Shown: piece after piece, positions 8,298 to 16,008 of the stretch
Position numbering within the stretch: the first letter of the stretch is position 1
Layout: every line of letters begins with the position of its first letter
Assembly (NCBI GenBank): GCA_019351975.1
Contig: JABBOG010000043.1
Coordinates: forward strand, 1 to 32,658
DNA from: Acidobacteriota bacterium
Lineage (GTDB): Bacteria > Acidobacteriota > Terriglobia > Terriglobales > Acidobacteriaceae
Direction: 5' to 3'
Length of the DNA: 32,658 nt
Position numbers and translations under genes: made by a program
Notes under the pieces: generated by a model
Told to the model about the DNA's origin: nothing
Databases searched by the model: none
The model's input: the letters and a program-made list of their open reading frames with translations, nothing else

Positions 8298-9260
8298 TCA
8301 GCCTCGCCGCATCCGTGCTGCCTTCACCGTATTCACCATCAGCATCGCAATCGTCATCGCGCCCACGCCTCCCGGAACCGGCGTATACGCCCCCGACACC
8401 GCAAACGCCGCCGGGTCCACATCCCCCACAATCGTCGATCCGCGCTTGGCCAATCCCGCCAGCCGCGCCGCGTCACCTGGAAAAAATCTCTCGACCTCTG
8501 CCTTCGTCACCATCCGGTGAATCCCCACGTCAATAACCGTCGCACCCGGCCGCACCATATCTTTCGTCACAAAACCAGCTCGTCCTATCGCCGCCACCAG
8601 AATCTCTGCCTCTCGCGTAATTGCGACCAGATCGCGCGTCTGCGAGTGGCACACCGTCACCGTGGCTGAAGCATTCAGCAGCATCGCTGCAACAGGCTTC
8701 CCTACAATACTCGACCGACCCAGAACAACAGCACGTTTCCCTCGAACAGGGATATCGCTCCGTCGCAGCATCTCCATAATCCCGGCCGGAGTGCACGGTG
8801 CCAGCACCTGCTCTGCCGCAGCGCCACGCAACAACCTGCCCATATTCATCGGATGCAGCCCATCCACATCCTTCTCCGGAGCCACAGCCTCCAACAGCCT
8901 CGCCGTGTCCACATGCTCCGGCAGCGGTAGCTGAATCAAAATCCCATCGATCTCCTCACGCGCATTCAGCGACGCCACAAGCCCCAGCAGTTCTTCCGTT
9001 GTCGCCGTTCCTGCACGCGTGTGCATCTCGGAGTACATGCCCAACTCCGTGCACGCCCTCACCTTGCTCCGCACATACATCTCCGACGCAGCCTCGCCGC
9101 CCACCAGAACAACCGCCAAACCTGGCGTCGACCCCTGCGCCCGCGCGACAGCCACCTCCGCTGCCAACTCAAGTTTGATCTGCGAGGCGATGGCGATGCC
9201 ATCCAGCGCAACGGGTGCCGCAATGGGTGCCGCAATGGGTGTAACGATAGCCGAAGACAT
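8298..9260 (-). CDS. folD: bifunctional methylenetetrahydrofolate dehydrogenase / methenyltetrahydrofolate cyclohydrolase
   Basis: Interconverts 5,10-methylene- and 10-formyl-tetrahydrofolate with NADP, supplying formyl groups for purines and initiator tRNA. It has 320 residues against a usual 285 or so. The extra length is partly an N-terminal IAAPIAAPVA stretch encoded by a 12-bp tandem repeat. Landmarks are the catalytic Lys 66 in YVRSKVRAC, GILIQLPLPEH, PCTPAGIMEML, the NADP-binding VVLGRSSIVGKPVA and the C-terminal PGGVGAMTIAML. It is the first gene of a folD-coaE pair. On the minus strand TAGTCT lies seven bases before the ATG, which would give a leaderless mRNA, but no good -35 is present. 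Confidence 0.96.
   Translation of the reverse strand: MSSAIVTPIAAPIAAPVALDGIAIASQIKLELAAEVAVARAQGSTPGLAVVLVGGEAASEMYVRSKVRACTELGMYSEMHTRAGTATTEELLGLVASLNAREEIDGILIQLPLPEHVDTARLLEAVAPEKDVDGLHPMNMGRLLRGAAAEQVLAPCTPAGIMEMLRRSDIPVRGKRAVVLGRSSIVGKPVAAMLLNASATVTVCHSQTRDLVAITREAEILVAAIGRAGFVTKDMVRPGATVIDVGIHRMVTKAEVERFFPGDAARLAGLAKRGSTIVGDVDPAAFAVSGAYTPVPGGVGAMTIAMLMVNTVKAARMRRG
9208..9243 (+). repeat. three 12-bp tandem repeats inside the folD N-terminus
   Basis: GCAACGGGTGCC, GCAATGGGTGCC and GCAATGGGTGTA follow one another without gaps. On the coding (minus) strand they encode an Ala/Pro/Ile-Val rich stretch ahead of the folded domain. The repeat length is a multiple of three, so copy-number change keeps the frame. 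Confidence 0.8.
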
Positions 9261-9439
9261 ACCTACAGACTACAGCGGCCGCCACGCACGCACGACACCC
9301 CCCATCCATGCTGGCTAAAGCCCACACACCGCAAAACTATTGATGACAAATACAGAATCCCTGCAACCCCTCAGCCCCAATTCACTTCTAAACCAAAGAA
9401 TCCGCGAGTATCAACCCTGGCGGAATGAGGAGGTCGACT

Positions 9440-9691
9440 GTGAGCGATAACTGCGATACCACATACGTTGAACAATTCACGCCGACGGACCTCATCCTCC
9501 TTCGCAACGAACTGCTGCAGTCTGGCGTCGATTCCTTTCAGGCTGCCGAGATCGTCGCCAACTTCCTAAGCGGCCGCGGATACGGCGTCTCCAACCATGA
9601 GGCTCGCGATGCCGCCTCGCGCATCGAAGTTCACGGCTGCACCGCCGCGCACATCCAGGCCGAACTCGAACGCGTCGCCCTCGCGATGTAA
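9440..9691 (+). CDS. small hypothetical protein, 83 aa
   Basis: I do not recognise the family. It is a mostly helical soluble protein (FTPTDLILLRNELLQSGVD, then HEARDAASRIEVHGCTAAH) without signal or membrane segment. The annotated-looking ATG at 9425 overlaps an AGGAGG at 9428-9433. A GTG at 9440 lies six bases after that motif, so the GTG is the likelier start. The very strong ribosome site suggests a real, well-translated gene. It is divergent from folD and convergent with the DUF5076-like gene, 35 bp away. Confidence 0.7.
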   Translation: MSDNCDTTYVEQFTPTDLILLRNELLQSGVDSFQAAEIVANFLSGRGYGVSNHEARDAASRIEVHGCTAAHIQAELERVALAM

Positions 9692-9726
9692 AACGCAGCA
9701 AAGCCCAATTACTGCAAACCCCACCG

Positions 9727-10026
9727 CTACTGCGTGATCTCTCCGTCCGGCTCGTCGGTCGGAGAATCGATCTCCGCCTGAAACCCCTCCAGCATCCGCT
9801 CTAAAAACGCAATCTCATCAAGGTCCTTGCGCTGTAGCACCTCCGCGTTCACAATATGTCGCGCCAGATCCGCCAGCACAATCCCCCACGCGAACGGGTC
9901 TTCCCACGCTCCGGCACGCAGGCTCACATGCTGCCCGCCATCCGCCACCCACACCCGCAACAACTCAAAGGAAGCCTTGTCCCGCGTCGCCGCCGGAGGC
10001 GGATCAAGAAACTTGTTCGATGCCAT
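9727..10026 (-). CDS. DUF5076-like small protein
   Basis: A 99-residue soluble protein. The segment ELLRVWVADGGQHVSLRAG followed by DPFAWGIVLADLARHI resembles, from memory, the DUF5076 family of unknown function. CAGGAG lies at good spacing before the start at 10026. It follows plsX by 46 bp on the same strand, so it is probably the last gene of the yceD-rpmF-plsX transcript. The family name needs a profile search. The gene itself is convincing. Confidence 0.75.
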   Translation of the reverse strand: MASNKFLDPPPAATRDKASFELLRVWVADGGQHVSLRAGAWEDPFAWGIVLADLARHIVNAEVLQRKDLDEIAFLERMLEGFQAEIDSPTDEPDGEITQ

Positions 10027-10072
10027 GGAACTCTCCTGAAAAACGTCGTCTCAACCAGTCTATGCCGTCATC

Positions 10073-11116
10073 TCAGCGCTTTACGAGCGCCGCTTCAATC
10101 CCCGCGTTTACCTCTGCCGCCGCAAACTCCGCCGCCACCCGGATCCCATTCATCACCGCGCGCTCATTCGACGACCCATGCCCCACAATGCACACCCCGC
10201 GCACCCCAAGCAGCGGCGCTCCACCATACTCGGAGTAATCCAGCCGCTTCTTGAACGCCTTGAACGCCTTCTGCGACAGCAACGCTCCCACCTGCGATGT
10301 CACCGTCGACTTCAGGCTCTCCCGCATCGTCGAATTCACCAGCTTCACCAGCCCTTCGCTCGTCTTCAGCGCAACATTCCCGATAAAACCATCACAGACG
10401 ATCACATCCGCCTGCCCGTTATACAAATCGCGCCCCTCAACATTGCCGATAAAGTTGATCGGGATCTCGCGCGTCGTCAGCTCCTTCAGTAACGGAAATG
10501 TGTCCCGGGTGAGGGAATTGCCCTTCGAATCTTCCTCGCCGATTGACAGCAACCCCACGCGCGGCTGCGCCACACGCAACACATTCTTTGCATACATGTG
10601 CCCCATCACCGCAAACTGCACCAGGTTCTCCGGATCGCAATCCACATTCGCGCCCACATCCAGCAGCACGCACGGCTGCCCCGTCGTCGTTGGCAAAACC
10701 CCCGCCAGCGCAGGCCGATCCACTCCCGCCAGCGATCCCAGCACCATCTTCGCCGTGGCCATCGCCGCGCCCGTATTCCCCGCCGTGACAAACCCCGCCG
10801 CGCGCCCCTCGCGCACCATCTTCAACCCTACCCGCATGGACGAATCGCGCTTCGATCGCACCGCCTGCGCGGCCTTATCGCCCATCCCGATCCACTCGCT
10901 TGCCTGCACAATAAAAATCGGCAGCCGCGCCTGCTCCCCAAATCCAGAGCGAGAATACGTCTTCAGCGCTTCACGTAATTTTGGGCGCAGAACGTCCTCT
11001 GGTCCCACCAGATGAACGCGAACGTCCAACTGACGGCAGGCCAGAATGGCTCCACGAATCTCAGGCTCGGGGGACTTGTCGGACCCCATGGCATCGAGGA
11101 CGATGTCTATCGGCAT
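10073..11116 (-). CDS. plsX: phosphate acyltransferase PlsX
   Basis: Makes acyl-phosphate from acyl-ACP for the PlsX/PlsY route of phosphatidic acid synthesis; a peripheral membrane enzyme. It has 347 residues. The N-terminal [16 protein letters not shown], the central [17 protein letters not shown] and the later [27 protein letters not shown] are diagnostic. It sits downstream of rpmF, the usual arrangement that ties lipid synthesis to ribosome supply. The ribosome-binding site is weak. Confidence 0.97.
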   Translation of the reverse strand: MPIDIVLDAMGSDKSPEPEIRGAILACRQLDVRVHLVGPEDVLRPKLREALKTYSRSGFGEQARLPIFIVQASEWIGMGDKAAQAVRSKRDSSMRVGLKMVREGRAAGFVTAGNTGAAMATAKMVLGSLAGVDRPALAGVLPTTTGQPCVLLDVGANVDCDPENLVQFAVMGHMYAKNVLRVAQPRVGLLSIGEEDSKGNSLTRDTFPLLKELTTREIPINFIGNVEGRDLYNGQADVIVCDGFIGNVALKTSEGLVKLVNSTMRESLKSTVTSQVGALLSQKAFKAFKKRLDYSEYGGAPLLGVRGVCIVGHGSSNERAVMNGIRVAAEFAAAEVNAGIEAALVKR

Positions 11117-11192
11117 GGCTCGCGTTAGCTCGCGTCTCTGGTTACGTAATGAATGTGGTCAACGACGATCGAAGTCCCGCGGAACGCAGAAC

Positions 11193-11378
11193 CTAAGCCG
11201 CATCCTTTACTGCGATCACAGCGCGGCCCTTGTACTCGCCGCACTTCTTGCAAACGCAGTGGGGAAGCTTCTTTTCGCCGCAGTTCGGGCAGTTGGAGAC
11301 ACCCGTCGGCGTCAGAAAATCATGGCTACGGCGTTTTGCTGTGCGCTGCTTGGAGTGCCGGCGCTTCGGATTAGGCAT
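11193..11378 (-). CDS. rpmF: 50S ribosomal protein L32
   Basis: A 61-residue zinc-ribbon ribosomal protein of the large subunit. It begins MPNPKRRHSKQRTAKRRSHD, the typical basic L32 start. It has four zinc-ligand cysteines (30, 33, 43, 46) in CPNC and CKKC, so it is the zinc-binding form. It sits between yceD and plsX as expected. Confidence 0.98.
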   Translation of the reverse strand: MPNPKRRHSKQRTAKRRSHDFLTPTGVSNCPNCGEKKLPHCVCKKCGEYKGRAVIAVKDAA

Positions 11379-11472
11379 GGTAAAACCTCTTCTAGTCAGC
11401 CAGTGAGCTCATGCTCTACCGCTGATATCTCTCAAAATTCAAATGCTGCGGCGACTGCACCGCATTGCTGCC

Positions 11473-12024
11473 TCACGACTTCGTCACAACCGAAATCCCA
11501 GCCAGCACCGACAACCGTGGATCAACCGGTTTCTCGACGCACGCACACGCTGTGATATTGCGATTTACGCCGCAATGCGGGCAAAGACCCTTGCAGTCCT
11601 CCCGGCAGAGCGTCCGTCCCGGCAGGGTCAGAAGCACCTGCTCGCGCACGGCGTCCTCCAGCAGCAGGCCGCTCTCTTCATAATACCCGATTTCCGTCTC
11701 ATCTTCCGTAATCGCTCGCTCCCCGGCCTCCGCATCCACACCGCCAGGTCGGAAGATCAGGTCGAACGTCCCACGCAGCGGCTCCCGAACAGGCTCCAGG
11801 CACCGCGCGCAAAGCTGCTCGAACTCTCCCGCAAAGCTCGCGCGCAATCGAATGTCCTCCACGAAATCCTTCGGCCCGCGGTGCTCCACGATCAACTCTG
11901 CCTGCCCCTTCAGCGTCAACGACCCTATCTGTCGAATGTCCGGAGCATAGTCTATGGCCTCCGCCGGAATCGACTCATCCAGCTTCAGCGGCTCATCCAC
12001 GAGTTGTGCAGGTGTGATCAACAT
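11473..12024 (-). CDS. YceD/DUF177 family protein
   Basis: A 183-residue member of the DUF177 family, which is almost always encoded just before rpmF and has been linked to large-subunit rRNA processing or stability. It has the family's CARCLEPV in the middle. The C-terminal cluster CREDCKGLCPHCG suggests metal binding. It is the first gene of the yceD-rpmF-plsX group. There is no usable ribosome-binding site. The promoter upstream predicts transcription starting at the ATG itself, so the mRNA may be leaderless. Confidence 0.92.
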   Translation of the reverse strand: MLITPAQLVDEPLKLDESIPAEAIDYAPDIRQIGSLTLKGQAELIVEHRGPKDFVEDIRLRASFAGEFEQLCARCLEPVREPLRGTFDLIFRPGGVDAEAGERAITEDETEIGYYEESGLLLEDAVREQVLLTLPGRTLCREDCKGLCPHCGVNRNITACACVEKPVDPRLSVLAGISVVTKS

Positions 12025-12059
12025 GTCCTAACGGTAGGACGATCCAGCGGGTACGTCAA
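12025..12059 (-). promoter_or_regulatory. sigma70-type promoter of the yceD operon, predicting a leaderless transcript
   Basis: On the minus strand the -35 TTGACG (12059-12054) and -10 TACCGT (12036-12031) are separated by exactly 17 bases. Seven bases past the -10 is 12024, the A of the yceD ATG. Confidence 0.65.
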
Positions 12060-12121
12060 TTCCACCGCATCCAACTCCACTGCAACCAAATCGCCCGCAC
12101 AGCGCAACTCGAACGGATCCA

Positions 12122-12676
12122 ATGTTTTGTTTCGCTACACCGCTCACGGAACCCGCCCTCGCCGGTCAAACAGAAATCAATTGGCTCGAAAGGGAAGTCT
12201 CCACCTTGCAAAAGGAGCTAAAAAACGTCTACTTCCGCACCTCGATCCTCCTTATCGCAACGCTCTCCGGCGTCGGCATCGGTGCGTGCGGCTTCCTCGT
12301 CGACCGCCTCGTCCACCACGCAGACCGTCTCTATGCCTCCGACTTCTACACCACTCTCGTAGCTTTTCTCTTCTCCTACACCGTCATGATCTATCAGGTC
12401 CGCCGCCGCCGCATGCTCCTGCGCCGCATGCAGATCGCCGCCGAAGTCAACCACCACATCCGTAACGCCCTCTCCGCCATCGTCTACACCGCCGCCGTGC
12501 AGGGCGACGCCGATCTCCAGGCCGTCATTCAGGACGCCACCGCACGCATCGACTGGGTCCTCTCCACCGTCCTTCCCGACGGAGAAGACGAACTTCGCTG
12601 GCCGGTCCAGGTCACCTCCTGGATTCCTTCTGCCTGGAAGCGCGAACCGATTCCCGGAACCCACGACATCCTCTAA
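12122..12676 (+). CDS. two-TM membrane protein with a histidine-kinase-like H-box but no ATPase domain
   Basis: A 184-residue protein. It has a short coiled-coil-like segment (WLEREVSTLQKELKNV, 21-36) and two transmembrane helices at about 41-62 and 76-93. After a basic stretch comes EVNHHIRNALSAIVYTAAVQ. That stretch resembles the dimerisation/phosphoacceptor helix of histidine kinases (H-x-[IL]-[RK]-N-x-L), with His 111 or 112 as the candidate phosphoacceptor. The usual Pro is replaced by Ala. No HATPase domain (N, G1, G2 boxes) follows, and the protein ends 60 residues later. It could be a phosphotransfer or dimerisation partner of another kinase. ATG 12122 has only a weak upstream ribosome site. 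Function is inferred. Confidence 0.75.
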   Translation: MFCFATPLTEPALAGQTEINWLEREVSTLQKELKNVYFRTSILLIATLSGVGIGACGFLVDRLVHHADRLYASDFYTTLVAFLFSYTVMIYQVRRRRMLLRRMQIAAEVNHHIRNALSAIVYTAAVQGDADLQAVIQDATARIDWVLSTVLPDGEDELRWPVQVTSWIPSAWKREPIPGTHDIL

Positions 12677-12687
12677 CGCCCCTCCTC

Positions 12688-13308
12688 TCACCTCGCTGCA
12701 TCGCGCAGCCCCGTTCCCCGCGCAAATAACCGAATCCCCGCGATCCCCGCCGCACCTGCCTCCTCGCATTGCGCGGAGTTCGCCTCCGTCACCCCGCCCA
12801 GCGCCAGCACCCTTACCCCCTTCGCCATCGCACAAGCCTCTCGCAGCGCCTCCACTCCTGCTCCCGCCATCACCAGCTCTCCACTCACCCGCTTCTCATA
12901 CACCGGCCCAAACAGAATCAAGTCCACACCGCTCGCCGCCGCCCGCCGCACCTCCTCCACCGTGTGGCACGATACGCTGATCTCCACCGATGCGTTGGCC
13001 GATGCGTCTCGCATCACCGCTCGCGCCTGCGCTACCGTCAGCTCCCCCGCCCGCGCCGTCAAGTGCACCCCGCACCCCGCAGCCGCAGCCACATCCACCC
13101 GATGGTTCACCAGCAGCTTCGTTGTCCCACCCGCCTCCCCAAAGACTGCAAGCATTCCCCGCGCCACACGCACCATCGCTCCCGCACAGAGCTGCGGCTC
13201 GCGAAGCTGCACATAGTCAACGCCGTCCGCAGCCCAGCGCCGCGCCAGCTCCAGCAGCTCCGCCTCCCCGTCACCTTTCACTCCGCCCGAAATGGCGTAC
13301 CGTATCAT
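12688..13308 (-). CDS. ThiE/TenI-family protein (thiamine phosphate synthase-like)
   Basis: A 206-residue TIM-barrel protein of the thiamine phosphate synthase / thiazole tautomerase superfamily. Landmarks are DYVQLREP, LLVNHRVDVAAAAGCGVHL, SCHTVEEV, LILFGPVYEK and VLALGGVTEAN, then GAAGIAGIRLF. Several ThiE catalytic positions are altered: QLREK reads QLREP, the ND pair reads NH, and HLGQxD reads HLTARA. In these features it is closer to TenI, so tautomerase or another role is as likely as thiamine phosphate synthase. The start is uncertain. ATG 13308 gives a normal N-terminus; a longer TTG start at 13365 exists. No TPP riboswitch or other thi gene is nearby. Confidence 0.82.
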   Translation of the reverse strand: MIRYAISGGVKGDGEAELLELARRWAADGVDYVQLREPQLCAGAMVRVARGMLAVFGEAGGTTKLLVNHRVDVAAAAGCGVHLTARAGELTVAQARAVMRDASANASVEISVSCHTVEEVRRAAASGVDLILFGPVYEKRVSGELVMAGAGVEALREACAMAKGVRVLALGGVTEANSAQCEEAGAAGIAGIRLFARGTGLRDAAR

Positions 13309-13461
13309 CCCGCCAGTGTAGTACTTTCGCTCTCCTCCAGCCTCGTTCAACGACCCAGTACCCAAATAGGTCTATGATGGGATTCGGCTATCCTGATTCT
13401 GGCCGCATCAACGGTTTCTAACCCAAGCCGTATTCAATATGGAGACGCATCCGAAACGCCT

Positions 13462-14856
13462 ATGGCAAGTGTTTATGACCTTATCGTGATCGGTTCCGGC
13501 CCCGCAGGCCAGCGCGCCGCCATCTACGGCGCAAAGTTGGGTAAAAAAGTAGCTCTCGTCGAGATGCGCGAAGTTGTCGGCGGCGCGTGCATCAACACCG
13601 GCACCATTCCCTCCAAAACCATGCGCGAGGCCGTCCTTCACCTCTCCGGCTATAACTACAAGTCCATCTACGGCATGAACTACCGTGTCAAAGAGCGCAT
13701 CACCATGGCCGACCTGGCCTTCCGCGTCCAACACGTCATCAAGACCGAAATCGACGTCACCGAAGCCCAGCTCTCCCGCAACAACATCGAAATGCTCACC
13801 GGCATCGCCAGCTTTGTCGATCCCACCCACGTCAAAGTCACCAACTCCAAAGGCTCCACCGTCTACGAAGCCAAGAGCATCCTGATCGCCACCGGCACCA
13901 AGCCTGCCAGCTCGCCCAAGGTTCCCATCAACGGAACCACCGTGATCAACTCCGACCTTGTCCTCAACCTCGTCAGCCTCCCCAAGACCATGATCATCGT
14001 CGGCGGCGGTGTCATCGGCGTCGAATACTGCTGCATGTTCGCCGCGCTCGGCGTGCGCGTCACCCTCATCGAGCGCCGCCCCCGCCTGCTCGAATTCGCC
14101 GATCAGGAGATCGTCGAAGCCCTCAGCTACCACCTTCGCGACGCACGCGTCACCATGCGCCTCAACGAAGAAGTGGAGTCTGTCGAAGAGTCCGACGGCA
14201 GCGTCACTGCGTACCTCGAATCCAAGAAAAAAGTGCAGGGCGAGGCTCTCCTGTACGCCGTCGGCCGCCAGGGTAACGTGGACGAACTCGAGCTCGCCAA
14301 CGCCGGCATCGAAGCCGACAGCCGCGGCCGCATCCCCGTCGACAAAGACTTCCGCACCAAAACCCCAAGCGTCTTCGCTGTCGGCGACGTCATCGGCTTC
14401 CCATCCCTCGCCTCCGTCTCCATGGAGCAGGGCCGCATCGCCGCCGCCCGCGCCTTCGGCGACGAAAAGATCGTCTCCAACCCCAGCTTCTACCCCTACG
14501 GCATCTGGACCATCCCCGAGATCAGCTTCGTCGGCAAGACCGAAGAGCAGCTCACCGAAGAGGATGTCCCCTACGAAGTCGGCGTCGCCTACTACCGCGA
14601 GATCGCCCGCGGCCAGATTCGCGGCGACACCACCGGTCGTTTCAAGCTCATCTTCCACCGCGAAACCCGCGCCCTGCTCGGCGTGCACATCATCGGCGAA
14701 GGTGCCAGCGAGCTCGTACACATCGGTCAGGCCGTCATGGCCCTCGGCGGTAAGCTCGACTACTTCGTCGAGACCGTCTTCAACTACCCCACCCTCGCCG
14801 AGTGCTACAAGGTCGCCGCCTTCAACGGCCTCAACCGCGTCTCCAGAATGGATTAA
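13462..14856 (+). CDS. sthA: soluble pyridine nucleotide transhydrogenase (Si-specific)
   Basis: FAD-dependent enzyme that transfers hydride between NADPH and NAD, balancing the two pools. It has 464 residues. The FAD-binding motif is IGSGPAGQRAA (10-20), with GACINTGTIPSK at 41-52, a second nucleotide-binding IIVGGGVIGVEY and a C-terminal dimerisation domain. Cys 43 is present but the second redox cysteine of lipoamide dehydrogenases is replaced by Thr 48. This is the SthA signature and argues against lpd or mercuric reductase. It is divergent from the ThiE/TenI-like gene and upstream of the ROK gene. Confidence 0.93.
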   Translation: MASVYDLIVIGSGPAGQRAAIYGAKLGKKVALVEMREVVGGACINTGTIPSKTMREAVLHLSGYNYKSIYGMNYRVKERITMADLAFRVQHVIKTEIDVTEAQLSRNNIEMLTGIASFVDPTHVKVTNSKGSTVYEAKSILIATGTKPASSPKVPINGTTVINSDLVLNLVSLPKTMIIVGGGVIGVEYCCMFAALGVRVTLIERRPRLLEFADQEIVEALSYHLRDARVTMRLNEEVESVEESDGSVTAYLESKKKVQGEALLYAVGRQGNVDELELANAGIEADSRGRIPVDKDFRTKTPSVFAVGDVIGFPSLASVSMEQGRIAAARAFGDEKIVSNPSFYPYGIWTIPEISFVGKTEEQLTEEDVPYEVGVAYYREIARGQIRGDTTGRFKLIFHRETRALLGVHIIGEGASELVHIGQAVMALGGKLDYFVETVFNYPTLAECYKVAAFNGLNRVSRMD

Positions 14857-14929
14857 CGATTCGATAGCGAGAATTCGCGCTGCCAAACCGTGGATTCCCG
14901 CTGCGAAAGCGGTAATCGCTCCCTCGCAG

Positions 14930-14959
14930 TTGACGGTCGTACGTTTTGCCAGCTACTTT
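14930..14959 (+). promoter_or_regulatory. candidate promoter for the ROK gene
   Basis: TTGACG (14930-14935) and TACTTT (14954-14959) are 18 bases apart, about 80 bases upstream of the GTG start. Just before it, at 14893-14917, an imperfect hairpin (GATT.CCGCT / AGCGG.AATC) lies after sthA without a T tract. Confidence 0.4.
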
Positions 14960-15039
14960 CGCAGTCCTGTACTGTATTCCGTGCGTCAAAACAGTGACCC
15001 GGCCAGTGAACCGGATCAACGCATGTTTGGGAGCCTAAG

Positions 15040-16008
15040 GTGACAGAGAAGACAGCAGCAGACGAACCGGCGCACAGCAAAACCATCGGCGTCGTCCTTT
15101 CCGACCACATCTGCGCCGGTCTGATCGTCGATCACGCGCTCCAGGGTTCCCTCCTCCGCTCACCCCGCGACACCGACCCTCAAGACCTCGAAGACGGCAA
15201 CTCCATGGTCGAGATGCCCACCGAGGCGGTTGTCGCCGCCATCTGCGATCTCGTCGTCGACGTCGCCAAAGGCCACGAAAGCAGCATCACCGCCGTCGGC
15301 ATCGCCATCCCCGGTCTCGTCCGCCAGGGTGTCGTCGAAGAGGCTCCAAACCTCCCCCAGCTCAAAGGCGCGCGCATCAAAGATCTGGTCGCCCGCGGCC
15401 TTACCGCCCACAACATCCACGCCCCTCTCGTCGTCGTCAACGACGCCGACGCCATGGCCGCCGGTCTCGCCTCCATCCACGGTAAGCTCGACAGCTTCAT
15501 TCGCGTCTGGACCCTCGGCACCGGCATCGGCTACGGCGTCTACCCCTCCGAAGACGGCGTCTGGGAGGGCGGCCACTGCGTCGTCTCCGTCGACGAAAAA
15601 GAAAACTACTGCGGCTGCGGCGGTCGCGGCCACCTCGAAGGCATCATGGGCCACCGCGCCATGCGCCTCCGCTTCCTCGATATGGAGCCCGAAGAAGTCT
15701 TCGAGGCCGCCAACCGCCGCCACAACCCCGACCCTCGCTGCCTGGAGTTCAAGCACCTCTTCCATCGCGCGCTCGCCGCAGGTACAGCCAGCTCCATCCA
15801 CTTTCGCGGTGCAGGGAAGTTCTTCCTCACCGGCTACAACATGCGCTTCCTCGACATCAACATGCTCAAAGACTACCTCCACCAGATGGTCAAAATGAGC
15901 TCCCTCCAGAGCTACATGCTGGAGGTCGTCGACGACGATGAAGTCACCCGCGCCATCGGTGCCGCCGTCGCCGCAGAGCACGTCACACGCCGCGACTCCT
16001 ACCGCTGA
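15040..16008 (+). CDS. ROK-family protein, possibly non-catalytic
   Basis: A 322-residue protein of the ROK (repressor/ORF/kinase) family, whose members are sugar kinases or sugar-responsive repressors. Typical elements are GIAIPGLV, APNLPQLKG, the catalytic-base segment VVVNDADAMAAG and WTLGTGIGYGVY. There is also a zinc motif YCGCGGRGHLE in which the last Cys of CxCGxxGC is His. No helix-turn-helix precedes the domain, so it is not a classic ROK repressor. The N-terminal phosphate loop DxGGT is missing: the aligned stretch reads GVVLSDHICAG, which questions kinase activity. The start is GTG 15040, after GGGAG. The 3' end overlaps mutM by 10 bases in convergent orientation. Confidence 0.85.
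   Translation: MTEKTAADEPAHSKTIGVVLSDHICAGLIVDHALQGSLLRSPRDTDPQDLEDGNSMVEMPTEAVVAAICDLVVDVAKGHESSITAVGIAIPGLVRQGVVEEAPNLPQLKGARIKDLVARGLTAHNIHAPLVVVNDADAMAAGLASIHGKLDSFIRVWTLGTGIGYGVYPSEDGVWEGGHCVVSVDEKENYCGCGGRGHLEGIMGHRAMRLRFLDMEPEEVFEAANRRHNPDPRCLEFKHLFHRALAAGTASSIHFRGAGKFFLTGYNMRFLDINMLKDYLHQMVKMSSLQSYMLEVVDDDEVTRAIGAAVAAEHVTRRDSYR

Noticed and set aside
13309-13461. Possible TPP riboswitch upstream of the ThiE/TenI-like gene
   Set aside because: No THI-element core (CTGAGA and partner segments) is visible on the minus strand.
13462-14856. Dihydrolipoamide dehydrogenase as an alternative to sthA
   Set aside because: The second redox cysteine is Thr 48, and TGTIPSK is the transhydrogenase form.
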